Of a stretch of 64,000 bases of DNA, positions 50,750-59,580 are shown in pieces (positions within the stretch are counted from its first letter, which is position 1; every line of letters begins with the position of its first letter). The notes under the pieces are model-generated. The model did no database searches, was not told the origin of the DNA, and worked only from the letters and a program-made list of their open reading frames with translations. The stretch is from CAYNKA01 sp964397655 (GTDB lineage: Bacteria; Spirochaetota; Spirochaetia; DTKZ01): the NCBI GenBank assembly GCA_964397655.1, contig CAYNKA010000018.1:6326-70325 (forward strand), read 5' to 3'. The position numbers were made by a program, and so were the translations under genes.

Positions 50750-52033
50750 CTATTTGAATAATAGATTGGGCAAGAATAGAACTATCTGCGGCACATACGT
50801 GATAAGGAAAAGCGTGAAAAGAAGAGGAATCAGAAACGGTACCGTAGCTTTTACGACCTTTCCGAAGGGCACTTTCGCAATGTCGGTTACGATGTACAAG
50901 CACATTCCGAATGGAGGAGTGACTGCGCCGATTAAGAGATTTACCACGACAATGAGCCCAAAATGGACAGGGTCGATTCCGGCTTGAAGGATGAGCGGAT
51001 AAAGAACCGGAACCATGATCAGCATAATCGCCGTGGTCTCCATAAACATTCCCAAAACGAGAAGGGCAATATTCATAAGCAGGAGAATCAACCATGGGCT
51101 TCCCATAAAAGGGTGCATTATCGAAATGAGCAACGTCGGTACATTATGAATGGCTATGAGCCATGAAAACGGAAACGCTACACTGATTACAAAAACCAGA
51201 ATGCCGATCATCTGTAAGGTCTCTTCGAGTACGGAAAAGAGCATTTTCCAAGAGAAGGTTCTGTAGAGTATAGAAAGCAATAGTCCATATACCGCACAAA
51301 TAGCACCTAATTCCGTGGGAGTTGCGGCTCCTGCGAGCATACCGACCACTAGAATTACCGGTGTAATCAGGGCGGGGAAGGCGCCCCAGAAATGTTTTAG
51401 AATGATCGTGAATGGAGGCCGAGGGTAAACAGTTCCTGTGACTTTTCCGATCCTAGCAAAAATATATATGAGAACCATGAGACTCCCGCCCATTATGAGA
51501 CCGGGGATAAAGCCCGCGACAAACAGTCTTCCAAGCGATATTCCGGAAACAACTGAGAGGACGGCCATGGTTACGCTGGGCGGTATGATCGGCCCGATTA
51601 TTGAGGATGTTGCCGTTACTGCGGCGGAAAAAGCCTTGTCATAGCCAGCCTTATCCATTGCTTGCATTTCAATAACACCGAGGCCTGCGGCGTCAGCCTG
51701 GGCAACCCCCGACACCCCTGCAAAAATAATGCTTGCCACGACATTGACATGAGCCAGACTTCCTCGAATATGGCCGACGAGACTGAGGGCGAAGGTGAAT
51801 ATTTTATCGGTTATTCCCGCTTGATTCATTAAATTCCCTACGAGAATGAAAAGAGGAATTGCAAGAAAAGGAAATGAATCAAGACCGTTGACCATACGCT
51901 GAATCATTATCGTAAGTGGAACGCCGGAATGTTGTATAAGACCGAAAAGCGTCGTCGCTCCGATAGAAAACACTATTGGTACGCCGAGAAAGATAAGAAG
52001 GAAAAGAAGGCAGAAAATCAGGAGGACGATCAT
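50750..52033 (-). CDS. dctM: TRAP transporter large membrane subunit (427 aa)
   Basis: Twelve-helix ion-coupled permease of TRAP systems. ARGENTly clear features are GVPIVFSIGATTLFGL at the start, FLAIPLFILVGNLMNQAGITDKIF, GVSGVAQADAAGLGVIEMQAM and PIIPPSVTMAVLSVVSGISLGRLFVAGFIPG. It uses an ion gradient to import the organic acid bound by DctP. Its ATG overlaps the dctQ stop. Confidence 0.95.
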   Translation of the reverse strand: MIVLLIFCLLFLLIFLGVPIVFSIGATTLFGLIQHSGVPLTIMIQRMVNGLDSFPFLAIPLFILVGNLMNQAGITDKIFTFALSLVGHIRGSLAHVNVVASIIFAGVSGVAQADAAGLGVIEMQAMDKAGYDKAFSAAVTATSSIIGPIIPPSVTMAVLSVVSGISLGRLFVAGFIPGLIMGGSLMVLIYIFARIGKVTGTVYPRPPFTIILKHFWGAFPALITPVILVVGMLAGAATPTELGAICAVYGLLLSILYRTFSWKMLFSVLEETLQMIGILVFVISVAFPFSWLIAIHNVPTLLISIMHPFMGSPWLILLLMNIALLVLGMFMETTAIMLIMVPVLYPLILQAGIDPVHFGLIVVVNLLIGAVTPPFGMCLYIVTDIAKVPFGKVVKATVPFLIPLLFTLFLITYVPQIVLFLPNLLFK

Positions 52034-52554
52034 AATGGTTTCTCCTTCTTTCTCAACTTGTTGACAGCCAGCATATTCTGGATGAGGTGAAAAATCGTCG
52101 TAATGAACATTGATGCAGTCGAGATGATAAAGGGCAGGGAATAAAACAAGCGGCGAGGTAACTTAATCGGCAACGCGATGGTACTTTGCGGTGCTTCTAC
52201 GAGGAATTGACGGTAACCGAACCGTACAGCGTAAAAGAGAAAGAACAACATGACACAATTTGCAAAAATAGCGAGAACCAGTTTCCAACGAGGAGAAAGG
52301 AAATCAATTACCGTCGTTACAATAATGTGCCGCTTTTTTATCAAAGCATAAGCAGCTCCAACGTATACAGTCCAAATAAAAGAGTATGTGGCGAATTCCT
52401 CAACCCAGAGATGCGGTCGTCCTAAAATATAGCGGGAAAAAACTTGCAGGGTAATTGAGACGACGATCGCAATTATCAGGAATACACCCACCCATTTCAT
52501 TATGGCGGCTATAGTATCGATTATCGCCTTGAAAATTGATAAGAACTTATTCAT
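52030..52554 (-). CDS. dctQ: TRAP transporter small membrane subunit (174 aa)
   Basis: Four-helix DctQ protein. VVSITLQVFSRYILGRPHLWVEEFATYSFIWTV is the family signature (R-Y-x-x-x-x-P-x-W-x-E-E). It pairs with DctM in the membrane. It lies 94 nt after dctP with an intervening hairpin. Confidence 0.93.
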   Translation of the reverse strand: MNKFLSIFKAIIDTIAAIMKWVGVFLIIAIVVSITLQVFSRYILGRPHLWVEEFATYSFIWTVYVGAAYALIKKRHIIVTTVIDFLSPRWKLVLAIFANCVMLFFLFYAVRFGYRQFLVEAPQSTIALPIKLPRRLFYSLPFIISTASMFITTIFHLIQNMLAVNKLRKKEKPL

Positions 52555-52602
52555 GATTCAACCTTTTCCGGAGGACCGATAATATGTCCTCGGTGAATTA
52601 GG

Positions 52603-52628
52603 AAGAGCGGACATCGCTTGTCCGCTCT
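52603..52628. terminator. Intercistronic hairpin between dctP and dctQ
   Basis: AAGAGCGGACA/TGTCCGCTCTT stem with 4-nt loop. On the transcribed minus strand it is followed by CCTAATT, so it probably acts as an RNA-stabilising or partly terminating hairpin that raises binding-protein over permease levels. On the plus strand it is followed by TTTGAATTT. Confidence 0.55.
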
Positions 52629-52648
52629 TTGAATTTACTCCGGGTTCA

Positions 52649-53656
52649 TCACTGAATTCTCTGAATCTCCTCGTAAAGGCCCTTTCTCCACATGCCTTTT
52701 TCTTCCATTGATGCGGTTGCTCCCTTTACCCGGTCCTGCATCTCTTTGACGTTGTCGAGTGTCAGGATTGTTGCTCCCTCTGTTTTCATCTTGTTGATCG
52801 AATCCTGTTCACGTTTGAGAGCTTGGGAATCGCAGAAAGCCAAGGCCTCCGTTGCGCACTCCTGTACGATTTTCTGCATTTCCGGGGGAAGCTTCTCCCA
52901 TGCAGCCCCGTTCATGAGGATGAAGAACGTGGACTGCAAATGCCTTGTAAGCGTCACATTGGGAGCCGCCTCGTGCAGTTTTGCCTGATAAGAAGCGGTT
53001 GTAGGCCCTTCGCACGAATCGATTACGCCCTGCTTTAATCCCATATATACCTCGGCCCAAGTTACGCGTGTAGGTCGAGTCCCAAGAGCCTCCCAAAGAC
53101 GAAGATAACTCTCGATTTCCGGAACCCTCATTTTCTTGTTTTGCAGGTCGGCCAGGCTTTTTACCGGGGTTTTGGAGAAGAATATCCGCGCATCCGTCGC
53201 AGTCGCGCCGAGTATCTTCACTTTGTGCTTCGTTTCAAACTGTTTGGCCATACCCGCGAACAGATCGCTTTTCAGGAATTTCTGAAGATGCTCCCTATCC
53301 CGGAACGTAAAGCCCCAGCCAAGAACGCTGAAATCCTTTTCCCAGTTTGCGAGCCAGTCCAGAACATCGCCGTAAAAGGTCTGCGTTCCCGCTATGACGC
53401 TTTGTATTTGATCGACATCGCCTCCCAACTGGTCGGCAGGAAACCAATCGACGGTCAAAGCCCCGCCTCCCTGCCTGCGAAGAAGCTCAACCATGCGAGA
53501 GTTCGAAGCATCGAACAGCGACCCAACCGTATCGGAACCGCCATAAATGAACTTGAACTGTTTCGACTCAACCGCCTCCGTTTTCCCGCCCGCAAAACCG
53601 GCAAAAGCCGCACAAAGCAGTGCCGTCAAGGAGAAAACCAGTGTTTTCGTTCTCAT
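52649..53656 (-). CDS. dctP: TRAP transporter solute-binding protein (335 aa)
   Basis: Signal peptide RTKTLVFSLTALLCAAFAGFAGG. The DctP fold is marked by KSLADLQNKKMRVPEIESYLRLWEALGTRPTRVTWAEVYMGLKQGVIDSCEG, where the Arg of MRVPE binds the ligand carboxylate. Expected ligand: a C4-dicarboxylate, sugar acid or similar organic acid. AGGAGG precedes the ATG; a GTG one codon earlier is possible. Confidence 0.94.
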   Translation of the reverse strand: MRTKTLVFSLTALLCAAFAGFAGGKTEAVESKQFKFIYGGSDTVGSLFDASNSRMVELLRRQGGGALTVDWFPADQLGGDVDQIQSVIAGTQTFYGDVLDWLANWEKDFSVLGWGFTFRDREHLQKFLKSDLFAGMAKQFETKHKVKILGATATDARIFFSKTPVKSLADLQNKKMRVPEIESYLRLWEALGTRPTRVTWAEVYMGLKQGVIDSCEGPTTASYQAKLHEAAPNVTLTRHLQSTFFILMNGAAWEKLPPEMQKIVQECATEALAFCDSQALKREQDSINKMKTEGATILTLDNVKEMQDRVKGATASMEEKGMWRKGLYEEIQRIQ

Positions 53657-53705
53657 CACAAACCTCCTGCAATTTTTCCTGTTTCAACGAAACAGTATGA
53701 AATCC

Positions 53706-54899
53706 CTAAACTTGCACCGAACCGAAAGCTTGAATCCTCCGCTTGATTTCCTGCATCCTCTCGAAACTCATTTCCGGAGGTACATTGTCCGACACTCCAA
53801 GAATCAATCGACTGCCTGATCCTAAATCCTTGAACAGTTCGGCGATGTACGTGTCGAATTCGCTGTCGTTCATGGAGCTTCGCAACAATGAAATAGCCGG
53901 AATCCCGCCCCAGGTCGTGATGTTGTTCCCCACACCGTCTCTGAATTCCCGAAGAGTGAGCTTCGTCATCGGGGCCGTGCAGACAGACTCCGCAACATGA
54001 AAAGCCGAATTGCGGTAACAGTCGAGCAACTCGCGGTTCTCGCCATCAGTGTGGCAAAGAGCGTATTTCCCGACAGCCTCTGCTTTTCTCCCGACCTTAT
54101 CTATCCACGGTTTTATCTCTTGGTTGAAGAAACCGGGATAGGTCGTGTTCTGATCGTAATTGCTTCCCCAGAGAAAGGCCTCGCAATCGGAATCGAGAAC
54201 GGCGTCCAGAACGTCATTGAAAAACGGTTCCATCCTTTTCGCCATGGAATACAATTCTTCCCGACTGTCCATGTAGAGATAGAAAAAGTTGTCCATTGCT
54301 ACGAGGTCGTGCAGCATGAAATGAACGGGAGATGCAACCGGCATGCCGTTAGCTATCGCAAGGCCATGATTCCCGATACGCTTTTTGAAAGATCGATAAT
54401 TCTCGGGCGTTCTTATTACTTTGAGGTGCTCGAAAATTCGCGCGACCGCTTCGAAGTCATCTTTGGAACGGATAGGATAAGACATAATGAAAGGAAGAGA
54501 AATGCCGTCCTTAATCATCTCTTGCGATGTTTTTATGTGAGTGAAAATTTCCCCGACCGGAGTTTTTATCCATGTTTTCAGATTTTCCTCATCGTGCTCA
54601 AAGCGGACAGGAAAACCCTTCAATTCGACCCTATACGGGTAATCCGGATGATTATCGATGCCGAAACCTCGCAGAATCAAATCCTCTTTTGATCTCGGCA
54701 ATGTATAATCGGCCCTGACCGCATGACAGGCGACTCCCATCTCTTCGGCTATATTTACGGTATTCATTCCTTGATATCTTTCCGGCAAGGTGCCTCTGGA
54801 ATTATTCGCTATGTACCAGAGATCCATTCGAGGAGCCCAGGGAATTAGGTCGGATGATTGTCCTTTTATAGCGGCAAGCATCCTTTCCCGATGATTCAT
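53706..54899 (-). CDS. Uroporphyrinogen-decarboxylase-family protein, methyltransferase-like (397 aa)
   Basis: URO-D barrel of the subgroup that includes corrinoid:coenzyme M methyltransferases (MtaA/CmuA). Visible features are MNHRERMLAAIKGQSSDLIPWAPRMDLWYIANN at the start, YALCHTDGENRELLDCYRNSAFHVAESVC, where His/Asp/Cys may bind zinc or substrate, and NNITTWGGIPA. It lacks the heme-pathway arginines at the N-terminus, so it is unlikely to be HemE. The start is the ATG behind GGAGG. It precedes the TRAP genes on the same strand, suggesting that the imported compound is its substrate or methyl donor. Confidence 0.8.
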   Translation of the reverse strand: MNHRERMLAAIKGQSSDLIPWAPRMDLWYIANNSRGTLPERYQGMNTVNIAEEMGVACHAVRADYTLPRSKEDLILRGFGIDNHPDYPYRVELKGFPVRFEHDEENLKTWIKTPVGEIFTHIKTSQEMIKDGISLPFIMSYPIRSKDDFEAVARIFEHLKVIRTPENYRSFKKRIGNHGLAIANGMPVASPVHFMLHDLVAMDNFFYLYMDSREELYSMAKRMEPFFNDVLDAVLDSDCEAFLWGSNYDQNTTYPGFFNQEIKPWIDKVGRKAEAVGKYALCHTDGENRELLDCYRNSAFHVAESVCTAPMTKLTLREFRDGVGNNITTWGGIPAISLLRSSMNDSEFDTYIAELFKDLGSGSRLILGVSDNVPPEMSFERMQEIKRRIQAFGSVQV

Positions 54900-54922
54900 G
54901 AAGACCTCCAAAAAAGCATAAG

Positions 54923-54937
54923 TTATTACAAGAATAA
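54923..54937. promoter_or_regulatory. Inverted repeat upstream of UROD-TRAP operon
   Basis: TTATT-N5-AATAA lies 24 nt before the UROD-family start codon, in the 99-nt divergent gap with the AraC gene. Candidate regulator site. Confidence 0.4.
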
Positions 54938-54961
54938 CGCGACTTTTTTTATAGCTCCTCC

Positions 54962-54990
54962 TTGTTTATTACAATTTTATCCACTATTCT
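54962..54990 (+). promoter_or_regulatory. Promoter of AraC-family gene
   Basis: TTGTTT (54962-54967), 17-bp spacer, TATTCT (54985-54990), 8 nt before the ATG at 54999, and no ribosome binding site. Confidence 0.6.
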
Positions 54991-54998
54991 AAGATTCA

Positions 54999-55841
54999 AT
55001 GGAACGAAGACCTATCCTTGATTTGAAATTCGGGCTTAACTGCGGTTGGGAACGAGTAAAGGAATGGAATTGTTTCCATCGCCATGACGAGATCGAATTT
55101 TTATTCTTTCCCAAAGGGGACAACATACTATATCGCTTCGGCGGCAAAGTCGTTGAAATACAACACGACCAGTCCATCCTTTTCTGGGGGGCCATTCCCC
55201 ATCAGCTTGTGGAGATTTCCGAAGATAACGTCCAATATTGGCTTACGATACCCCCCACTACCTTTCTCCAGTGGAATTTTCCTTCATATCTGGTCAAGGA
55301 TGTGCTCGACGGTAAAATGATCGTTGAAATCGATAAGGAACTCCGCGATATAGACCTCATGACGTTCCCGATTTGGAAGGACGAAGCTTCTCAAGCAAAT
55401 CTCGAAAAAAAGAAAGCGCTCAATCTTTCCGTGGAAGCGCGCATTCGCAGATTGGCTTTGCGATACGGGGAACCCCTTGAAGAATCCCAATCCAAACCTC
55501 GTTATCTCATTCCGAAAGAGAAGAACGCCTTTCTCGACATGTATGATTTCATCACGGTCAATTACAAAAAATCCTTGAGAATTAAAGAAATCGCGAAAGT
55601 CGCGAATCTTCATACGAATTACGCAATTTCGCTCTTTAAATCCAAGTGCGGAGTTAATATCGTGGAGCTGATAACCATGTTGCGTGTTTACGAAGCCCAG
55701 CGGCTTTTACTCACAACCGATTTGAAAATCGTGGATATCGCAATGGAATCCGGCTTTGGATCGCTGAGCAACTTCTACAAGATGTTCACAAAACTCTGCC
55801 ACAAAAACCCGAATGATTATCGTCGCAGTCTGCAATCATAA
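54999..55841 (+). CDS. AraC-family regulator of the UROD-TRAP cluster (280 aa)
   Basis: The N-terminal cupin is marked by CFHRHDEIEFLFFPKGDNILYRF and WGAIPHQLVEI. The C-terminal pair of helix-turn-helix units is SLRIKEIAKVANLHTNYAISLFKSKCG and KIVDIAMESGFGSLSNFYKMFTKLC, ending KNPNDYR. Divergent from the UROD-family gene and probably activates the TRAP operon when it binds the imported compound. The middle part (about 100-160) is charged and linker-like. Confidence 0.9.
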   Translation: MERRPILDLKFGLNCGWERVKEWNCFHRHDEIEFLFFPKGDNILYRFGGKVVEIQHDQSILFWGAIPHQLVEISEDNVQYWLTIPPTTFLQWNFPSYLVKDVLDGKMIVEIDKELRDIDLMTFPIWKDEASQANLEKKKALNLSVEARIRRLALRYGEPLEESQSKPRYLIPKEKNAFLDMYDFITVNYKKSLRIKEIAKVANLHTNYAISLFKSKCGVNIVELITMLRVYEAQRLLLTTDLKIVDIAMESGFGSLSNFYKMFTKLCHKNPNDYRRSLQS

Positions 55842-55903
55842 GGGTTCGGATCTCCTACCGTGGCGACTATCAAGGAAATACCTTTTTTGCACATGCCAAG
55901 TCC

Positions 55904-56683
55904 TCAATCTCCATTGAGGCCGTACTTCCCGAATATTTCATTGATCCTTCCCGATTTCTTCAATTCCGATACCCCATGGGAAAGCATCTCCGCATACGCA
56001 AAACCATCGGGGTCGTTGGGATTGAATCCTGTTTGAGCTGAAATCAAAACCTTCGCTTTCCCCGCTATTTTCAATTTTTCGGATAAATTGTTTTGTCTCG
56101 CCACATACACACCGATGGCTTCCGTCGCTATAACAACATCGGTCCGCCCCATGAGCAACTTGGTGAAGTTCCTGAGATTGATGTCTTCCCCGGATATCAG
56201 CTCCAGCAAGGGCGATCGCTCCCTGCTCATTTTCGCTATATACTCATTGATTTCCGGATCCGCAAAATCAAATCCCAATCCGCTGGCGATTCTCTTGCCG
56301 CTTAGCGACGATATGCCCTCGTATTTCCAATCACTGTTTTTCGCGGTGAAGAATACCACATGATCGATGTAAATGGGGTTTTTCAGGAAGATAAAGTCGG
56401 GGGCGGAATTCGGCGATAGAAGAAGAACGCCGTCCGCGTTTCCTCTGTATATCTCCTGAATTGATCTTTTATATGGCGCAAATTTTATCTCTACCTGGAA
56501 TCCGAGCTTCTCAAATACTTCATGAACGATATCGACCATGAACCCTTTATAATCATTTTCGTTTTTGCCGTTTATGGTATATGGCGGCGATTCGTCGGTT
56601 ATAAATCTTATCTTTTTGTTTTGCCCGCTTAATGGGGTCAAGGAACTCAGCAGTATGATAAAAAGGATGAGTGCTTTATTCAT
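55904..56683 (-). CDS. Family 3 solute-binding protein, amino-acid type (259 aa)
   Basis: The signal peptide is NKALILFIILLSSLTPLSG. IRFITDESPPYTINGKNENDYKGFMVDIVHEVFEKLGFQVEIK is the SBP_bac_3 start, followed by GNADGVLLLSPNSAPDFIFL. Family members bind polar amino acids or act as sensor modules. No ABC permease or ATPase is adjacent, so it is an orphan. It may serve a transporter elsewhere or be a stand-alone sensor. AGGAGG precedes the ATG. Confidence 0.85.
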   Translation of the reverse strand: MNKALILFIILLSSLTPLSGQNKKIRFITDESPPYTINGKNENDYKGFMVDIVHEVFEKLGFQVEIKFAPYKRSIQEIYRGNADGVLLLSPNSAPDFIFLKNPIYIDHVVFFTAKNSDWKYEGISSLSGKRIASGLGFDFADPEINEYIAKMSRERSPLLELISGEDINLRNFTKLLMGRTDVVIATEAIGVYVARQNNLSEKLKIAGKAKVLISAQTGFNPNDPDGFAYAEMLSHGVSELKKSGRINEIFGKYGLNGD

Positions 56684-56905
56684 AGCTCCTCCTTTGCATC
56701 GAAAGGCATACTCACGGGGACAGGGTCAGCGATTATTCAAGCACATCCTTTTCGCTTTCCATTCGTAAGTATAGTTCATCGTGTCGTGCATTTTTCTCTT
56801 CGCCCCATCCAAATATCCTAAAAAAGCTTTCCGGGGTGCTGCAGGTAAATCCGATCCCGAAGGACAGGGAACGGTTTTCGCCGAGTCTTCGGCAACTCCT
56901 GACCT

Positions 56906-57742
56906 TCATTTCTCCGCCAGGTAAAACGTCACATTCTCCCCATTCCAGGCATCGCCCTGCGGCAATACGTTTTCGAACTTTTTGAGCCGGCGGAAATTCG
57001 CTGCGGTCATGATCGGTTCGAGATCGCCGTACTCGTAATACGTGCTCCAGAACAGGTAGGTATCGACGGCATCGTTTCCGTCGATGACGACATGCTGATT
57101 GAGCAGCACGTTGTTCTCCGGATAGTGATATCCGCAATTCAATGCGAGGTACGGCTCGTCCTTCCAAAAACCTTTCGGAACCATTTCCCAGGACTGCTTC
57201 AGAATTTTGTCTTCGATGTTCCTGGAGTTGACGACGTCGAAAAAGAACATCCCTCCTTTCTTCAGTGCTTTATGAATGTTGTTCAACGCGACAGTCCGCT
57301 CTCCGGGGCGCAAGACGCAGAAATCCAGGTAGATCATGATAACCGCATCGAATCGATTCTCGTAATCCATAGCGAGATAATTCATGCAGCGATATTCTAT
57401 TTCGGATCGGTTTTTGAGCGTAACGGATTTCGCGTAGTCGATCGACTTTTCCGAGAAATCAATCCCGGTGACTTTCAGCCCTTTCTCGGCGAATCTCTCC
57501 GCATAAAGCCCCGGCCCGCATCCCATGTCCAACAGGGAAATTTCGCTTTTCGACGTTTGCGACAAGATCCAATTCACAATCAAGTCGATCTTCTTACCGC
57601 TGCGGCTTGCCGTATCGGTGTCCGGATCGATGTGGCATTTCAGCAATTGTTCAGAGATGTAGGGATCGGTCCACATTACGGAGGTCCCGTTCTCGTACGG
57701 CGAAGGCTTTCGGGAAAGCCGGATAAGTTCCGAAGCGTTCAT
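56906..57742 (-). CDS. Class I SAM-dependent methyltransferase (278 aa)
   Basis: Motif I is SLLDMGCGPGLYAERFAEKGLKVTGIDFSEKSIDYAKS (about 71-108). FDAVIMIYLDFCVLRPGER and LKKGGMFFFDVVNS give the later motifs. The N-terminal RKPSPYENGTSVMWTDPYISEQLLKCHIDPDTD is typical of small-molecule methyltransferases of the UbiE/Methyltransf_25 kind. The start is the ATG behind AGGAGC. An upstream in-frame ATG gives 22 residues without protein character. Confidence 0.85.
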   Translation of the reverse strand: MNASELIRLSRKPSPYENGTSVMWTDPYISEQLLKCHIDPDTDTASRSGKKIDLIVNWILSQTSKSEISLLDMGCGPGLYAERFAEKGLKVTGIDFSEKSIDYAKSVTLKNRSEIEYRCMNYLAMDYENRFDAVIMIYLDFCVLRPGERTVALNNIHKALKKGGMFFFDVVNSRNIEDKILKQSWEMVPKGFWKDEPYLALNCGYHYPENNVLLNQHVVIDGNDAVDTYLFWSTYYEYGDLEPIMTAANFRRLKKFENVLPQGDAWNGENVTFYLAEK

Positions 57743-57981
57743 AGAAGCTCCTATAATTCCAGCACTGTACCTGCAGGAAGATTCGTTTGGATGAAAATTA
57801 TGACTCACAGATGGAAGGTGAGCCGATGATCAGGTCGGTTTTTAGGAGTTCATGGTAAGGTATTTTAATCCGTAAGCAGAGAATGGTCAAAGAGGGGATG
57901 TAAGGGAATTACTAGCTTTGTAGATATATGCAGAAAATACTATCTATGTAATTATATGACAACAACCCGTAACCGATTTTC

Positions 57982-59580
57982 TTAATTTTGCTCAATTTCC
58001 TCTTCATATGTTATTTCATATAGTTTTAGAATTTTTCGGATTTTTTTATTTACAGACACATTTAGTCCATCAGAGATTATTTTAATCAATTCAATTTTCT
58101 CATCGTCACATAATTCGGAATATAGATCATTCCAGAGTGCAGTCATTCCATTATTTTCAAAATACATACGATAAATAATAAAATCTTGAGGCATAGAAAG
58201 GATTCTAAAGAAATCATCTACATCTTTCCCAAAAGCTTTTTCTACAAATGACTTATTTGAAGAAACAATACCTTTTTTAACTAGTAAAATATCATTTATA
58301 GCTCTGAGGTATTTTTTATTCCAATGCTTTCCAATGTATTTCCTGTCTATCATATTTACAGGTGAATATTTCATTGGAAATGAGAATATACTTATTCCTA
58401 ATTCATACCTTAGTTTCATATTTATATTAATTCGTTTCCATAAGTCCTCTGGACGATCTGTATAGTTGTATAATAAATAATTTGATATTGATTTAAAACC
58501 ATGCATTCGGGCCAATCTGACAGCTTTGCAATAATCATCCTTATCTCTGATACTATCAAAAGCAATTCTAAGAGGTTTGATTGGTATTTCAGCAAGCAAC
58601 GATAGCTTTTCACTTGAAAGAAGAGAAGCATCAAGTCCTTGATTAAAATCAATATAGCGTTGACTTGGCTTTTGTTTCAAAGTAGAACCAATAATAGTAC
58701 GAACATTATCTGCCTTATTATAAAGATAACGAAAAGGGTTTTTCGATTTTCGAATTCTTTCAAGAAGATTTGTTAACTCAGCGCGCTGCTGGTTTTCAAT
58801 TCCACTTTTTTTTCCTTCTAAATACTTGATTGAACGAGCGAATTGTCGTCTATAACATTTGCCACTTTCGAAATCCTGTATGAAAAAATCAAGAGGACTT
58901 TTTTTAATATAAGTAGGCTTTTTTAAAAAACCTGCTTTCTTTAGTGCATTAATAATTGAGCTAAGATTCGGAGTATTTAAAATATTATTGTCTAGAAGCA
59001 GTAAATTCTTTCTAGTACCAAAAAAACGATCAGTTAAGTGAATCTGCTTATAAATATTACCCGAGGTCTTGAAAGATGGTTCTAAAAGAGGTACTGCGCA
59101 GAATGAGCAATGATTCGGACAGCCTCTTGTCGTATAAGATATATAACAATCAGTCGCTGGATATTTGTAGGTAATATGATCTAATATAGAATAATCAGGT
59201 ACAAGTGAATCAATGCAAATTTTATCAGATAATCCCAAGACCGACGAATTATCAAGCAATCCTGTAATAACATTCTCTATACCAGCCTCCTCCTTAATTT
59301 TATCTTTCATTAGAGACGCGAGGATTCCACCAACATATATATCTGATACTTTCTTTACATAACGCTTGTAAAACCTAATTGTATGAATTGTAATATCAAA
59401 ATAAAAAGTAAATAATGTAGTGATATACACTCTGTCCCATATTTCATAAGGTAAATCTTTTACTTCACCTTTTACGAAAAAGACCTCATCTTTTCGCTTA
59501 TTGTGATATGTAGCTATTTTCATTAGTCCTAATGGTGGGTATTTGTTTCTATAGCTGGGCTCAACAAGAAGAATTTTCAA
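57982..59580 (-). CDS. B12-type radical SAM protein, last gene of AT-rich four-gene cassette (532 aa)
   Basis: Residues 1-120 (ILLVEPSYRNKYPPLGLMKIA; IYVGGILASLM) look like the cobalamin-binding-type Rossmann domain that precedes many radical SAM domains. The cluster motif is YTTRGCPNHCSFCAVP with Cys154, Cys158 and Cys161. QRYIDFNQGLDASLLS and the TIM-barrel strands follow, with a helical C-terminal 150 residues. It may modify RNA, protein or a small molecule; the substrate is unknown. It is not viperin-like in its flanking motifs. Its ATG overlaps the GHKL gene stop (ATGA). Confidence 0.8.
   Translation of the reverse strand: MKILLVEPSYRNKYPPLGLMKIATYHNKRKDEVFFVKGEVKDLPYEIWDRVYITTLFTFYFDITIHTIRFYKRYVKKVSDIYVGGILASLMKDKIKEEAGIENVITGLLDNSSVLGLSDKICIDSLVPDYSILDHITYKYPATDCYISYTTRGCPNHCSFCAVPLLEPSFKTSGNIYKQIHLTDRFFGTRKNLLLLDNNILNTPNLSSIINALKKAGFLKKPTYIKKSPLDFFIQDFESGKCYRRQFARSIKYLEGKKSGIENQQRAELTNLLERIRKSKNPFRYLYNKADNVRTIIGSTLKQKPSQRYIDFNQGLDASLLSSEKLSLLAEIPIKPLRIAFDSIRDKDDYCKAVRLARMHGFKSISNYLLYNYTDRPEDLWKRININMKLRYELGISIFSFPMKYSPVNMIDRKYIGKHWNKKYLRAINDILLVKKGIVSSNKSFVEKAFGKDVDDFFRILSMPQDFIIYRMYFENNGMTALWNDLYSELCDDEKIELIKIISDGLNVSVNKKIRKILKLYEITYEEEIEQN

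Noticed and set aside
53706..54899. HemE (heme-pathway uroporphyrinogen decarboxylase)
   Set aside because: The N-terminal arginine motif that binds the porphyrinogen is absent, and the neighbours are transport genes, not heme genes.
57982..59580. Viperin-type antiviral radical SAM enzyme
   Set aside because: The CxxxCxxC motif is shared by most radical SAM proteins. The N-terminal domain is of cobalamin-binding type and the protein is longer than viperins (about 300-360 aa).
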